Shown piece by piece: positions 11,160-23,845 of a DNA stretch of 64,000 bases. Position 1 is the stretch's first letter, and each line of letters begins with the position of its first letter. Origin of the DNA: Dillenia suffruticosa (taxonomy: Eukaryota; Streptophyta; Magnoliopsida; Dilleniales; Dilleniaceae); the NCBI GenBank assembly GCA_033439265.1, contig JAVTVX010000009.1, positions 9,079,109 to 9,143,108 of the forward strand. Direction: 5' to 3'. The position numbers were made by a program, and so were the translations under genes. The notes under the pieces were generated by a model. It was not told where the DNA came from and did no database searches. It saw nothing but the letters and a program-made list of their open reading frames with translations.

Positions 11160-12230
11160 TCAACTTATGATATATAACAAAATGCACAAAACATTGTTCA
11201 TTTCAACATACAGCATCTTTCTCTCCCCCTTATTATCATTAGAGAAAAGGGATTTTTGAACCAAAAGCAACAACAAAAAAATCAACGGTGCCCTTAGTAC
11301 CAACGGTGCTCCTCCCTTATCATCATCAAAAGCTTCTTCAACAGGAGCTTCTTCAACAACCATCTTATCAGCAGGAGCAGGTGTTGTAGAAGAAGGATCA
11401 GCAATAGGAGGATTAGGAGAAGTAGGAGGGACTCCTACAATATTGAATGGAGAAGGACCAGTAGGCATAGGAAATGTGGGAGGAGTTAAGAGAATAGGAG
11501 CTATAGGTATGCAAAATCTAGCGGAAGGAAGGTCCTCACTGTCAGAACTCTAATCTCTCATCGGGCTTTTTGAACCAACGGTGCCCTTTTCTCTACTCAT
11601 TGCCTTAAGAATAGTGAGCTTCTCTAAGATCTTGTCTTGGTTCTCTAACATCTTTGCTTGATTCTTTTCGATCTCATGTGTATTCTACTATAGGTTTGCA
11701 ATTCTTTAGTGCAGTCCTAAGTTGAATGCAGTCATCCTAATCAAAGCACCTCCTAACATTTGCATAGAAAGTTCCTCTCTTGGTTGAGGTTCAGGGACAT
11801 GAATTACGGCCGTAAGGAGTCTATTTATCTCATCATTAATGGTAGCATGAATCCTCTTAGTACTAGTCTCTCCTTGAGCATCTTTCTCGACCTTTTTCTT
11901 CCAAACTCTATCCTTATACTCCTATCCTCCCTTGTGTAAAGTAGTTTCTCCAATATTAACTTTCATATGTAATTCAATTATAGGCCCATTCTCCAAAATT
12001 GATTTTCATAGCAATCAACATGTCAATTACCAGAGAGCGGTAGGGAGGATTAACCTTTTAGACTTAACCGCCTTTATCATGAAATAGGGTATCAAAAGTG
12101 TAAGTCTGGATTTTTCTTATTCATGATACAAGCCATCAAAAACAATCTTCTTTGGTGATGGCAGAATGGCTTCCTCCCCTAGGACGATTCACATAAGTCA
12201 CTATGAGATGTAATATTCTCTCGTGTAGAC
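11160..12230 (-). pseudogene. Retroelement-derived minus-strand ORF remnant (gag-like, Pro-rich tail)
   Basis: From about 12230 leftward on the minus strand an almost continuous series of frames reads LGLHERILHLIVTYVNRPRGG, YKDRVWKKKVEKDAQG, INDEINRLLTAVIHVPEPQ, LGGALIRMTAFNLGL and KMLENQDKILEKLTILKAMS. It ends in a Pro/Ala-rich segment with an open frame at 11160-11468. The His- and Arg-rich start, a coiled-coil-like middle and a Pro-rich tail resemble gag-like ORFs of plant LTR elements. Stops and frame changes are frequent. It lies next to a copia-type polypurine tract in the same orientation. The assignment to a named family is uncertain. Confidence 0.45.
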
Positions 12231-12289
12231 CTAAATCAGTGGCTTTTTGATTGATTTCTTTTATGGAGGAATTTTTGAAAATTGTTCTA

Positions 12290-12566
12290 CAATTTTCCAA
12301 GTGATTTTCATTGAGATACTTAGCAACGGATTTGATTTTTCGTCATTAAATTTAACAACGGATTCCAATTTTTCGTCACTAAATTTAGTAATAAAAAGTT
12401 ATCCGTTGCTAAATTTAACGACGAATTCTAATTTTCGTTACTAAATTTTTACGATGCGTCATTAGTGATGAAAAATTTTTCATCATTAAATTTTTACAAC
12501 GCGTTATTAATGATGAAAAATTTTTTATCACTAAATCCGTCACCAATACTGTGTTTTTTTTAAATG
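12290..12566. mobile_element. CACTA-like element end (subterminal repeats), inserted in a copia integrase region
   Basis: Copies of TTCGTCACTAAATTT, AACAACGGATT and their inverses fill this stretch. Its right edge, read in reverse complement from 12566, is CATTTAAAAAAAACACAG followed by TATTGGTGACGGATTTAGTG. This is nearly the same as the outward sequence beginning at 14772, but in opposite orientation. The copia integrase frame resumes immediately to the right at about 12570, so the piece appears to sit inside that older element. A matching left terminus was not found. Confidence 0.55.
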
Positions 12567-12569
12567 AAA

Positions 12570-13060
12570 GATGACATCTCTATGTATAATAATTTTGGAT
12601 GATTTAGATCAATGTACCACAATTTATATCCCTTGACCCTAGATGTATAACCAAGAAAAATTCCTTCTTTTGTTGTTAATACTAATTTTCCATCAACATA
12701 AAAATAAACACGTTATCTAAAAATTCTTGTATTTGAATATTCAATGGATTTTTTGTGTATCATATCTCTTCAACAGTATTAAAACTAATAACTGATATAG
12801 GAGATCAATTCACAAAGTAATAGACCATTGCAATAGCTTCAATGCATCAATTGTTTAATAAACCAACATTAATTTAAAAACATGTACCAAGCCTTTTCCA
12901 ATGAAGTTCTATTAATTCTTTCAATAACCCTATTTTATTGTGGTGCATGTCTAATTGTCTTGTGTCTCACGATTTCTTTTTTGCAAAAATCAATAAATTC
13001 AAAAAGCATTCAAGATCATTGTGTGTTCAGAGTCATTTTACATCACTAAGTCTGCTTTTT
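12570..13060 (-). pseudogene. Ty1/copia integrase-core remnant
   Basis: Reading leftward on the minus strand, the frames give THNDLECFLN (for RTDNGLEF), RQLDMHHNKIGLLKELIEL (for RHTPQQNGVAERMNRT), NVGLLNN, EAIAMVYYFVN, SPISVISFNTVEEI, GIFLGYTSRVKGYKLWYID and IIIHRDVIF. This is the order of motifs at the end of a plant copia integrase domain, including the GYxxxxKGYRLW block. There are multiple stops. It is in the same orientation as the gag-like remnant and LTR-like region to its left, but the gene order is disturbed, so more than one copia copy may be involved. Confidence 0.7.
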
Positions 13061-13959
13061 TAATCATGGTCTTCCATGGCTGAAGTATTCAAACATCTCA
13101 TCTTTGTACTTCTGAAACTACACCCAAATGTTTCCTTAGACAATCATTAATACCAGAAGAACCACTTAGATTTGAGTGAAGGTAATCTAAAGTACCCTTT
13201 CTTTTTTATTTCGATTTTTATTTTGTAGCTTCGATAGTGATTTACCCTTTCTTTACAGAATAATTACTGATCAAATTCTCACCCTACAATTTTGACCGGT
13301 CTTTATTTGTCGCTACTTCACGTCTGCCTTTGGACCTTTGACTGTAAGCGCGTCATTGTAACCATCTTTTGCACCGTCAAACATATGTTTTTTTCCTCAA
13401 ATTTTTTGCATAATTAATATATTTTAAAGAGATTTCTTACTAAAATGGAATGATTTTTTAATGTTCTTGAATACAGAGAGGCAAATGGCATTAAAACAAG
13501 ATGACCCCATCTTCGTTGTCGGTCTGAATATCGACTGAGGCTAAATCTCGATGATTATAGAATGAAATCACAAATGGGCCTTTTTCCATTCATGTTGCAC
13601 TTTAACAACAATTTGTTTGTGAGAGACTTTGTTTGTATAGCAATTCTAACTTTGCTCATAAATCAGAAGCGGTCTTTTTAAATAGAATTTCTGGTAGAAC
13701 TCCCTTGAATAAACAAAGATGAATGACTATTAAAGCCTTTTTGATCTATTAAAATATATTCTATGTCAAAATCAAATCAATTATTAATTTAATTTTCTAT
13801 ATTTTAAAATTTTTATATTTATATATTATGTTTTCATATTTGTGATAATTTATTTTCAATATAAATTCAACGTATTGTAATATTTTAACTGAAACAGTGG
13901 AGTATTAGGGTTCACATATTATTATTAATGCTTTCAATCTTTAACATATTATTAAAAAC

Positions 13960-13960
<1 letters not shown>
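13061..13960. other. Unassigned A/T-rich intergenic stretch
   Basis: Some of it may continue the copia remnant (to about 13200), but no domain motif is legible. No gene is seen. Confidence 0.35.

Positions 13961-13963
<3 letters not shown>

Positions 13964-14013
<50 letters not shown>
13964..14013. repeat. (GA)n microsatellite
   Basis: About 25 perfect AG/GA dinucleotides form one uninterrupted run. The open frame with Ser-Leu repeats on the minus strand here is a by-product of the run. Confidence 0.95.
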
Positions 14014-14018
<5 letters not shown>

Positions 14019-14771
14019 CACAAAACTTTTCAAGTCTTTTTGCATTAATAAGGCACACAATTTGAAGCCAGCAGTACAATCAAACTTATGAATATTTGGA
14101 GTTGAAGATGCCATATCTTTTCTGAATGCCTGATCAACCAAAAAACAACTTGCCCTAATACTAATTTGTTAGAATTTTAAAGAGAAGTAGGAACCAATGA
14201 GCAAAAAATCACAACAAATCTAATAAAAAACATTGCACTAATAAGATAGAGTAATACAAAATACATGATATACAAAAATAATTTCACCCAAATTCCAAAT
14301 ATCCAAATTTCCTCGTAACTAAATTTACAAATCTAAAGTTTTTCCAAAAATGTTTGTGATCTTAAAAGAAATTTTTTTTTTCCACTCGGATTTTTCTCTC
14401 TAAGTAAATGTGTCTTCTACCATACATTTCATATCTTCCAAATGCTTGACTCCCTCCCTTATTTATGAAGTAAGGTTGAAAAGAGAAAGCCACTCGCGCA
14501 ATTGGTGCCAGCTTTTTCTTATTAGAAAATCACAACCATTTAAAGAAATCATAAAATTTGGCCAGTAAATATCCACCAAGAGTGCCTCCAATTTTGTCTC
14601 GTCATGTACAAAAAGAAAATTCAAAATTTGGCTTGTCTTGGATATCTTAGAGTATTTCCTCCATGGGTTTCTTCCAATGGCCAATACCATATTTCACCGA
14701 TTAATGTCCTAAGCAAAATAAATACAGTCCTAATCTACCAAATTCATAAAATTATTATTTTAAAGAAATTA
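14014..14771. other. Unassigned intergenic stretch
   Basis: No recognisable exon, RNA or element. Short open frames at 14463-14690 (minus) and 14604-14795 (plus) overlap each other and show no family motif. Confidence 0.35.
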
Positions 14772-15904
14772 CACTATAAAAAAATACAGTATTGATGACG
14801 AATTTAGTGACAGAAATCTTAGAAATATTCATCACTAAATTTTTCGCTAGATCTTGATGAGTTGTACCAATTTTATTGGTCATGCACACCCAAAAAAAAA
14901 TCATCCTTTTGGTCTGAAAGGGAACTGATGAAGCTGAGTCTGATGGGTTGTCTTAGACGTAAAATCTACAAAAACTTATCGGAGGGTACTCCTGTGGAAA
15001 AAATTCCGATATTTAAATCAGAAAGAATAGTAAAAATAAAAAACTAAAAAAGTCTGAACTCTATGTAGTCTCTGTATGTAATATGTGAAGTGAGAGATAC
15101 CTACCTGACAAGTTACCTTTACTTAGTATATATAACATGCATAGGAAGTACCGTATGCACTCAAGGGTGTAGAAATCTCACTTATCTTGCTGAGAGACTA
15201 TTAAAAATCTTTCAAAATTGTAAGAATCAGGGTGGTAAACTTCTTGTAGATTTGGAGTCCTTAGAGAAATGGAATTTTCCATTGCTGACATGGAGACCCA
15301 TGAAAATCTAATTCGCCGGGGGGTTATTTCTTTATCATGAGAGATTACGATAGATTTGTATTAGATTGAGAAAAGTTTGAAATTGATAGAGATTTGCTTT
15401 CTTATAAGATAATGACCAAGAGGTTGGAAGATCAAGAAACCAAGACGTTAAATAGCCGAGAGGTTAAAGGACCCAGCGAGAACGCCATGTAGGGAGCAAT
15501 TGTAAAGCAACACTTGGAGGTCCGGGAGGGTCCCACCAAGAGGCCTAGGCCAAGAGAAAGTAACGACAGCTGTTGGAAGATCTGTATGAAAATATATACA
15601 TATTTCAACGGTATAAATTATAACGTCGATAAAAGTTTATAAACCGTGAGTAAAGTTAACACAGCCGTTGGTAAAAATGATATTCAATTTCTGATGGATA
15701 TCTTTTGTTGTTGGTAAATATAATATTTTTAAGAACGATTTTAAAATAATCAGATCTACTGAATCTATTTAACCATACTGTTTGTATAAATCTATAATTA
15801 TGATAAGTTGTATTTTACTATTTGTAAATGCTACATGTCTATATATATTTATATAATTTTTAGGAACAATTTAAAATTTTAGTGTTAATGAAAGAGAGAA
15901 TAAT

Positions 15905-16900
15905 TTATGACAACGTATATTATGTGTGTTGTAATACGCTATAATCTATAATGTTAATAACTTGTGATAAGTAATGATAACAACTGATAAATAGTGGTAA
16001 AATGTTATAACATACTATAACTTGTGATAAGTAGTGGTAATAATTTGCAAGAAATCTGTAAAAGTATAAAAAATTTATTAAAAAAATTAAAATTATCTTG
16101 AAATACACAATATACCATTTTCTAATAATACATACATAATATTAATACTGTATATATTATTATAAATTATAAATTATTGGAGAATATATGTTAGTTAATA
16201 TTAATTTAAATTCTCTTATATAACAATTTAAAAAATTAAATATTTTTGTATAGAAGAAAAAAAGAAAAAAGAAAAGTAGAAGAAAGTGTAGAAGGTTGAG
16301 AGAAAAAAAAAATAAAAAATAAAAAAGAGAGATAGAGTCAAACTTCACACCACTTTTTTCCCGCTATTTTTTAGTATTTTGGCAATGGGTATTTTTATTA
16401 ATATGAAAGTGAGAAAAGTTGAGACTAAAGAAATAACAGAGAAAAGGGACACGTGGTAAGTTTATGATATATTGTTGTGGTAAATGATAAATAGTAAGTG
16501 GTTAGTATATGGATGGTAAGTAGTAGTAACTTAAGTTTTATTTTAATTTATACTTCAACTATTACATTTTATTATTTTATATTTTCATTAATTTTATTTA
16601 ATTTAATTTATTTGTATTTGTATTTTTTTTCTTATTTTGTGTTTTTTTATAGAATTTATATAAACCATTTTATAAATAAGTTATGATAATTTATAAAATT
16701 TATAGAATTTTTTTAATTTATGATAAATTGTAAAAAAATTTGGTAATTATGAAAATAAGTGGTAAGTAATGATAAGTTGTGATAGGTTATGATAAGAATA
16801 TTGGTAATTGTGATAATAAGTAGTAAATAATGATAATTTTGAATGATAATCGGTGATAATAATAAATGGTAAGTAATGATAATTTTGAATGAATAATATT
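15905..16900. repeat. Interspersed TGATAA/TGGTAA short-motif arrays
   Basis: Copies of a degenerate 10-bp motif, roughly TGRTAAGTAG or TGGTAATAAC, crowd 15940-16060 and 16740-16880, with a few at 16460-16510. They share orientation with the arrays at 19690-19860 and 23280-23845. Minus-strand frames across them (15920-16108, 16747-16929), rich in Tyr, Leu and Ser, are repeat translations. Confidence 0.7.
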
Positions 16901-17159
16901 ATTATATTAGTGTGATAATATAAAATCATGGTTATTAATATTAATTTAAATTATAATATATTAAAAATTAAAAAATTTTATATATTTAATTATAAATATT
17001 TACCAATATATACAATATTAATAATTTATTATAATCCGTGGAATGTACAGAATAAAAGAAAAGAAAAATAAGACAGATGGCAAGTTGTGTCATAATGGTT
17101 GACAAGTCAAGCTTCCAAACTCACTGGCAAGGGTTTGAATTCTCTCACATGCATTTTCA

Positions 17160-17340
17160 TGCATCATTTTGCTCAAGCAGGGGCGAGCGCGTGCCAGCAG
17201 CCCCGCACGCGGGGGCATGCCTGCGCGCCCTACAGCCGCGCTCCCTGTGGCAGCAGTTGCACGCGTGGGGGCATGCCAGCCCCCCTGCACGCGCCTGCAC
17301 CTGTGTGCCACGCGGTTAAAACCGCGGGACTACTGTTCCC
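17160..17340. other. GC-rich island in A/T-rich DNA
   Basis: About 170 bp are dominated by G and C, with repeated GGGGGCATGCC and CACGCG strings. The island ends in a small palindrome, GCGGTTAAAACCGC. The surrounding sequence is mostly A and T. Related but shorter GC-rich pieces lie at 19875-19905 (GCCCGTGCATGCCCGCGTGGG) and 21000-21160 (repeated GTTTCAACC). Open frames on both strands are compositional and match no family known to me. Confidence 0.6.
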
Positions 17341-17590
17341 TTTTTTTCTGTTTTGGGTTTCTTTTTTTTTTTACTTCTTTTTTTTCACATATTTACCCTT
17401 TTTTGCTTTTTTTTATCCCTTCCCTTTTTTTTTGTTTCTTCTTTTTTTTTTTTAACTTCACCCTTATGTTTTTTTTAACTTTTTTTTGTTTCTTCTTCTT
17501 TTTCTTTTCTTTTTTTCTTACTTCTGTTTTTTCTTCACCCTTCACCCTTCTTCCTTCTTTTTTCATTCTTTTTTTTTTCTATTCCATTAT
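17334..17590. repeat. Pyrimidine-rich low-complexity tract
   Basis: About 250 bp are almost entirely T with some C on the plus strand, giving Phe-rich frames in all three phases. No gene is implied. Confidence 0.85.
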
Positions 17591-20500
17591 TATAGGTTGC
17601 CAAAATGGAGGAACATATTGGTGGAGCACACCAAAAGAAATATACTGGTGAAATATATTGATAGAATGATGATAATAATACATTAATTATCAATATTATA
17701 TAATTTTATATAAATTCTAAAAAAATAAAAGTTATTTAATATACAAATTTAACTTTTAACATTAAAAAATTTTCAAATAATAACTCAACAATAAAATATT
17801 TATATTTATTCTCGTCAAAATCAATTTTCTAATTTAATCAAATTTCTCTTTTTCGCGCAAAAAATATTTTATTTCTTTATTACAATTTAATTATTTTTTT
17901 ACCAAAAATAATTAATTCATTTTAGACAATTCAAAACAATGATTTCTTTTTTGACGCCACATCACAAATTAATAATCAAATTTGATCAAGCGCAAAACAA
18001 TTTTATCATTTTATTTCAAATTCAAACAACTCAACTCTTACAAAAACAGGAGATATAATATATAATAATAACTGGTAACAAATAGTAATAACGGGTAACA
18101 AGTGATATATACATATGTACATTTAATTTGAAAAATATTATTATAGTCGTTTGATTAATTAGTGATAATGAAAATTACAAAAAATTACAAAAAAAAATTA
18201 CAAAAAAATTACAAAAAATTTAGAATTATTTTTAGATACAAATATACTATTTTCTAATAATATAATAATAACATCCATAATTTATTACATAATGCATACA
18301 TATTGCTATATATTACTATAAATTATAAATTATATTATTGTTGAATGGGGAATATATGTTAGTAATAATATAAAATCATGATTATTAATATTAATTTATC
18401 AACTACCCCGCGCTACAAAATGATGGAACATATTGGTGGAGCGAGCTTGGAAAAAATATATTGGTGGAATTATCAACATTATATAATTTTATATAAATTT
18501 CAAAAAGAAAAATTATTTAATATACAAATTTAGCCTTTTAAAATTTTTTAGTGATAATTTCACAAATTTTTACCAAAATCAAAGACAATTCAAATAATAA
18601 TCTTTGGCGCCACATCACAAATTGGCCGTTAAATTTGATAAAACTCCAAAATATTTTATCATTTTATTTCAAAATCAATGTACTTGCCAAAAAATTTTTA
18701 TTTATTTTTTGTTTTGAACCGGAATTTAATTTTGGCACCAATTATATTTCTCTCTATTTTTTTTCTTTTTTAATCTTTTTACTTGCTTCTATTTAACCGA
18801 AAAAAATATAAAATATAAAATCGCTAAATTAAATTTAACCTACCTATATTTATTTATGTTAGCGAAATCAAACCACTTTACCATAATATAAATATAAAAT
18901 TTATTGTCTCATGATTACAACATAAGGTGGCTTTGGCTAAATTAATCAAACCACCTTACCATTGAAAATGTGTTGCCTTTCAAAATATTGAGATGAAAAG
19001 TTTGGATTATTTAGATAAAACAAAATTACTTTATGCTACTTTACATTAGCGGGATTAACATGATAAACCAAGAGATATTAAATTTAAATATATGACATGA
19101 TAATAAATGTATTTTTTTTAATATTGGTTACTTTAATAATTATATAACTAAATTAATATATCTATTTAATATATCTATCCAAAAATAATATTACTAGTGC
19201 AACATAAATTTTATCTTAATCCCTAACAACATTAATTTTGTCTTGGCGTCTAAGAGTAGCAATAGTAATTGAGCAAAATAAGAGTGACTTCTTTTCTATT
19301 ATTCTATCATATCATATCACTTATGCATAAAAAAGAATAACGCTAGTGGGTGAGAAGGATGCTATTATAGTGTAGTACAACTAATACACATGAGAGAAGA
19401 AAAGATTATTGTTAATGGGTATTACAATTAGTTAGTGTTATACAATTTGATATTATTCTCTTAAACATTATTGTTAATTGATATTATTAGTGTGGTTTAT
19501 TGTCTAATTTTATATATAATCTTGATATTATTTTTTTACAATCTTTTGGCTTGTAACAAATATAAATTTTAAAATATTTTTTTACAATTTAAAATGTTAA
19601 ATTTTTTATTTTAGTATAGGAAATGTAATTTTTATTTACATATTATCTAATCATTCTACATTTTTATATTTTTCATTTATTTTATTCGGTGTATCATGGT
19701 ATAATATATGGTAACAAGTGGTAATAAATAGTAACAACCGATAACAAATGATATTCTTATAATAAGTGGTAAGTGGTAACAAGTGCAATAACAATGTAGA
19801 CAACTGGTAACAAATGATAACAAGTGGTAAGTGATAACGAGTGGTAAGTGGTAAGTTCGCAATAACTTTACAGTGGGGTGTGCCCGTGCATGCCCGCGTG
19901 GGGCAAACATTGTAAAAAATTACGATACAAATACACTTTCTAATAATATACATATTATTATATATATTATTATATATCTTAGTATAAATTATAAATTGCA
20001 AGTTTTACAAAAAAAATTACGATACAAATACACTTTCTAATAATATAAAAATTATCATATATATTACTATAAATTATAAATTAGATTATTGTTGAATGAA
20101 TAATATTACTAATATTAGTGTATGATTATTAATATTAATTTAAATTATAATATATTAATAATTTAAAACTTTATATATTTAATTACAAATATTTATCAAA
20201 ATATATAATATTAATAACTCATCATAATTCATTTTACGATACAAATACACTTTATAATAATATAAAAAATATATATTCTATATATTTAAAAAATACAAAA
20301 TTATATAAAAATGTGGAAAAACCGAAAAAAGGTTTAAATTCTATAATAAAAAAATGTGCACTTCGAAAATTTATTTTGAAAATTTGTTTGTAAAATGCAC
20401 GTCTATTATGATATGTCCATTTAATTTGAAAAATATTATTACAATCGTTACATTAATTAGTGACACGTCTAAGCAAGTAAAATAAAAATACAAAAGAATT

Positions 20501-21160
20501 ACAAAAAATTCAAAATTATTTTAAAATACAAATTCATCATTTTTCAATAATATAATAATATCAATCTTAAATTACTATATAACAAATACACATATTACTG
20601 TATATATTACTATAAATTACAATTTAGACGAATAAGTTTAGTGTGATAATATAAAATTATGATTATAAATATTAATTTAAATTATAATATATTAATAATT
20701 TAAAATTTTTAAATATTTCATTATAAATATTTACCAAAATATATAATATTAATAACTCACAATTCATTCATTTTATTTTATTTTATTTTATTTTATGGGT
20801 GAGAGTGAGATAGGAAAAAAAAAGGATGAGAGAGAGAGGAAGAAAGAGAAGAAAACAAAGACATCAACCTTGCATCCATTATATTCTCGCTTGGAGTTTC
20901 ACATTCCCCTTTCAATGATCAGGTTCGAGCCTATGCAAATGCAAATATGCAATTTTTTGCACCATTTTTGCATTTTGCTTCTTTCCTATGTGGTTGAAAC
21001 CACGTAGCATTCTGCCCGCGCAACATTCCTACCCAACTTCAACCGCCCAGGACGCAGTTTCAACCGTGTAGTGCTTGCATGATGCTTCAGTCTTGCGTAG
21101 TTTCAGTCATACAGTAGCGCAGTTTCAACCACACAATGCCCATGCATACCCGGCTTAAAA

Positions 21161-22520
21161 TTATTAATATTATTAATTTAAATAATATAGTGATATTAAA
21201 TTAGTAATTTATATAATATAGTGTTATAATTTATTTTTTATTATTACATAGAATAATAATAGATTAATAACAACATTAACAATTTATATTAATTTATTTT
21301 AATTCACATTTTCAAGTTTATTATTTACAAATAATAATAATAACTGCACAACAAAATTTCATTTTTTGGCGTCAAAAATAATTTTTTATTTTACTACCAA
21401 TTTAATCAAATTTCTTTTTCTTGAGCCACATTGTTTCTTTAGTTTTTATTTACTGCCAATTTAATAATCTTTTTTGCATAAAAAACATTTCCATATTTTT
21501 TTTATTTATCTCTCTGTTTTTTTTATCGTATATTTATTTTAATATAAATTTATACAAAACATCTGATTTGATTTATTTGTATTTAATATGATTGGAAAAT
21601 ATACATTTTGAATTAAAAGAAAGTGATAAATATATTAGTAGACTAATAGATTTCTTGAATTTGCATTTACAAATATTCAATCCAATACAATATATTGAAA
21701 TTTTCTACACACACAATTTTCAGTTAGACTATGATAAGTGGATATATCATAGAGAGAGTAATTAAAAATTTATATATCATGTATCCAACATATCCAACTA
21801 TATGATAATCTTTTTTACTATGATATGATTTTGTTTTTTTTTTACATTATATGATTCATTCACATATTTACATAAGTCATTCACACATTTAAGGAACCAA
21901 TTTTAGATAAATTCCATGAATTACTTTAGAATGACAAAAAAATATTGCGGATCATACTTTGTAATTATAAATTGTGATCGAATTTGAGATCCAGCTTCTG
22001 CTAATACAATAGATACAAGATTTAGTGTTTTTCATTAATTATACCAATATAATTAATTATACCATTACATACAATTACATTACATTATAATATTTTCAAA
22101 TTATAACACTATATTATCTAATAATTACTTAATAAATTTTCAAAACTATAACACTATATTCTATAAATTACAAATTTCATATCATTATATTATTTAAATT
22201 AATAATATTAATAAATTTATTATTATCGAATATAGAATATATGTTATTTTTAATTAATCAAATGGATATAATTAACACGGTACAAAGGTTATGGCAAGGG
22301 ACCTGCGCTTGCATGGAATGCATGAAATGTAGTAAGTAGTTAGTGATTTTTTTAACATGCAGACAAGTGATGGTATTGATTAAAAATTAAAAAAATTATG
22401 AGAAATTAATAAACGCGGTAATGAAAAAAGAGGCGAGAGAAAAAGCGCCAAAGAAAGAATGGGCGGGGTTTTAAAATTTTATTTATGAAAATGATATATT
22501 ATAAATCATAGACCGAAAAT
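21161..22520. other. A/T-rich stretch without genes
   Basis: No exon or clear repeat is seen beyond general A/T richness. A GCGCCAAA string (reverse complement TTTGGCGC, an E2F-type site) occurs near 22447, but similar TTTGGCG strings recur in nearby repeats, so it carries little weight. Confidence 0.4.
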
Positions 22521-22539
22521 TTCACCATCAAAGTTTCTC

Positions 22540-23130
22540 CATCTTTTCCTTTTCCTTGAAAACTCTTCTCCCTGACTCCATCATCTCCATCCTTCCCTTG
22601 AAAGCTCTTCTTCCTTAACCCATTTAAATCTTTCACTCACACTTTGCAAAATTTTATCAAAAGTTAATCACATTTGGTATTTGAAAGATTTGACAATGAG
22701 CATTGTATAAAAAATACAACTAATCCAAGAAAGAACAAGTTCAATCATCCAAAATGTTACCCAGATTTTAAAAATAAACATATTATTTTTATTTTAATTT
22801 GAGATTTAATATTAAAATACCGTTCTTAATTTTTTATTTTGAACAGTTGTGAAGAAATATAGATATCAATGCTATCAAGATGTTTTGGATTTAGAGAAAG
22901 GAAACGCTCTCTGCCTCTACTCTCTTCTCTAGTAATATTTTCATTTACAATCATTATTTATTATTTACAATAATTTCACTATTTCACTATTGGTTTTTAA
23001 TGAATAGATTGATACGAAAAATTATGAATGAAGATATCTCAAAAACTGTTATTGTGGATAAAGATGCCTTCAGAAACTGTGTTGAAATTTTTCGTTTGGA
23101 GTATCTCAGAAGACATATAGTTGTGGGACA
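22540..23130 (+). other. Exon-like segments of unknown origin
   Basis: A CT-rich leader-like stretch at 22540-22640 is followed by two more balanced pieces. One is near 22850-22920 (frame VKKYRYQCYQDVLDLEKG). The other is at 22999-23128, after an acceptor-like AATAG, and holds MNEDISKTVIVDKDAF and NCVEIFRLEYLRRHIVVGH before a GTAATA donor-like site. The composition is coding-like against its background, but I do not recognise the protein. It may be a captured gene piece inside the surrounding repeat-built region. Confidence 0.25.
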
Positions 23131-23279
23131 TGTAATATTTTCTCTATTTTTTTGTTTTATATATATCAATCATTTTATTTTGTATCAATTACAATCTTTA
23201 TTGTATTTATATTATTTTTATAATTTTTTTATTTTTTAGTTTTTTTAATTTACCTACCATCTTAAAAAAACCGTCACTA

Positions 23280-23845
23280 TTGATATTTAGTGATAATTAT
23301 GTGGACGGGTAGTAAATTAGTGGTAACCGAAATAGTAATTTTTTTGACACGTAATAACAGAGGATAAAAAGAGTAACATTTCTGACCTAATATGATGTTA
23401 AAAGAGAGAGAGTAATAATTGCTAACACTTATGACACTGATGATACAAAACAGTAACCACGACAATACAAAAAATAACCAAGTAACCATATGGTAACTGA
23501 TAGTAACCATGTTGTAACAGTAATTTATACTAACATTTTCCAAATGATAAAAACAGTAATTTTTCTTCACTTGTGGTAACCGATAATACAAATAGTAACT
23601 TATACTAACATGTGATAACTGAGTTGTAATCGACGATAAAATGTAATAACATTTCGTAACGTATGTGATAACCGATGATAAATGGTAGTAACATTTCTTA
23701 ACGGTGGTAACTAACGATAAAAAATAGTAATATTTCTTAACACATGTGATAAGCGACGATAAAAGATAATAATTTTTACCAATACTTTTGAAACCGATGA
23801 TAAAAGATAGTAATTTTACTAACACTTTTCTAACCGTCATTATAA
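23280..23845. repeat. Degenerate tandem repeat of about 40 bp
   Basis: Units follow the pattern ACCGATGATAAAAGATAGTA, then ATTTTACTAACACTTTTCTA, repeated head to tail with many substitutions and clearest at 23640-23845. The 187-residue minus-strand open frame across 23277-23840 is a translation of this repeat, not a gene. Confidence 0.75.

Larger units (their letters stand above)
16080..20790. repeat. Recurring AT-rich block copies (at least five)
   Basis: A block holding AATACACTTTCTAATAATAT, then ATTACTATAAATTATAAATTA, then AATATTAATTTAAATTATAA and ATATTTACCAATATATA-like text recurs near 16090-16230, 16890-17040, 18230-18400, 19920-20240 and 20510-20780. A second duplication pairs 17590-18020 with 18410-18700; both hold GGAACATATTGGTGGAGC and GACGCCACATCACAAATT-like strings about 0.8 kb apart. 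These internal duplications make up much of the 16-21 kb interval. Confidence 0.65.

Noticed and set aside
17169..17651. 160-residue plus-strand open frame
   Set aside because: It joins a GC-rich island to a T-rich tract; the product is mostly Phe from low-complexity DNA and other phases are open too.
22441..22452. E2F site (TTTGGCGC) as evidence of a cell-cycle gene
   Set aside because: Similar TTTGGCG strings occur in nearby repeat copies (for example near 18603), and no supported gene follows directly.
23277..23840. 187-residue minus-strand open frame
   Set aside because: It translates a degenerate 40-bp tandem repeat; Tyr/Ser/Leu-rich periodic sequence with no family motif.
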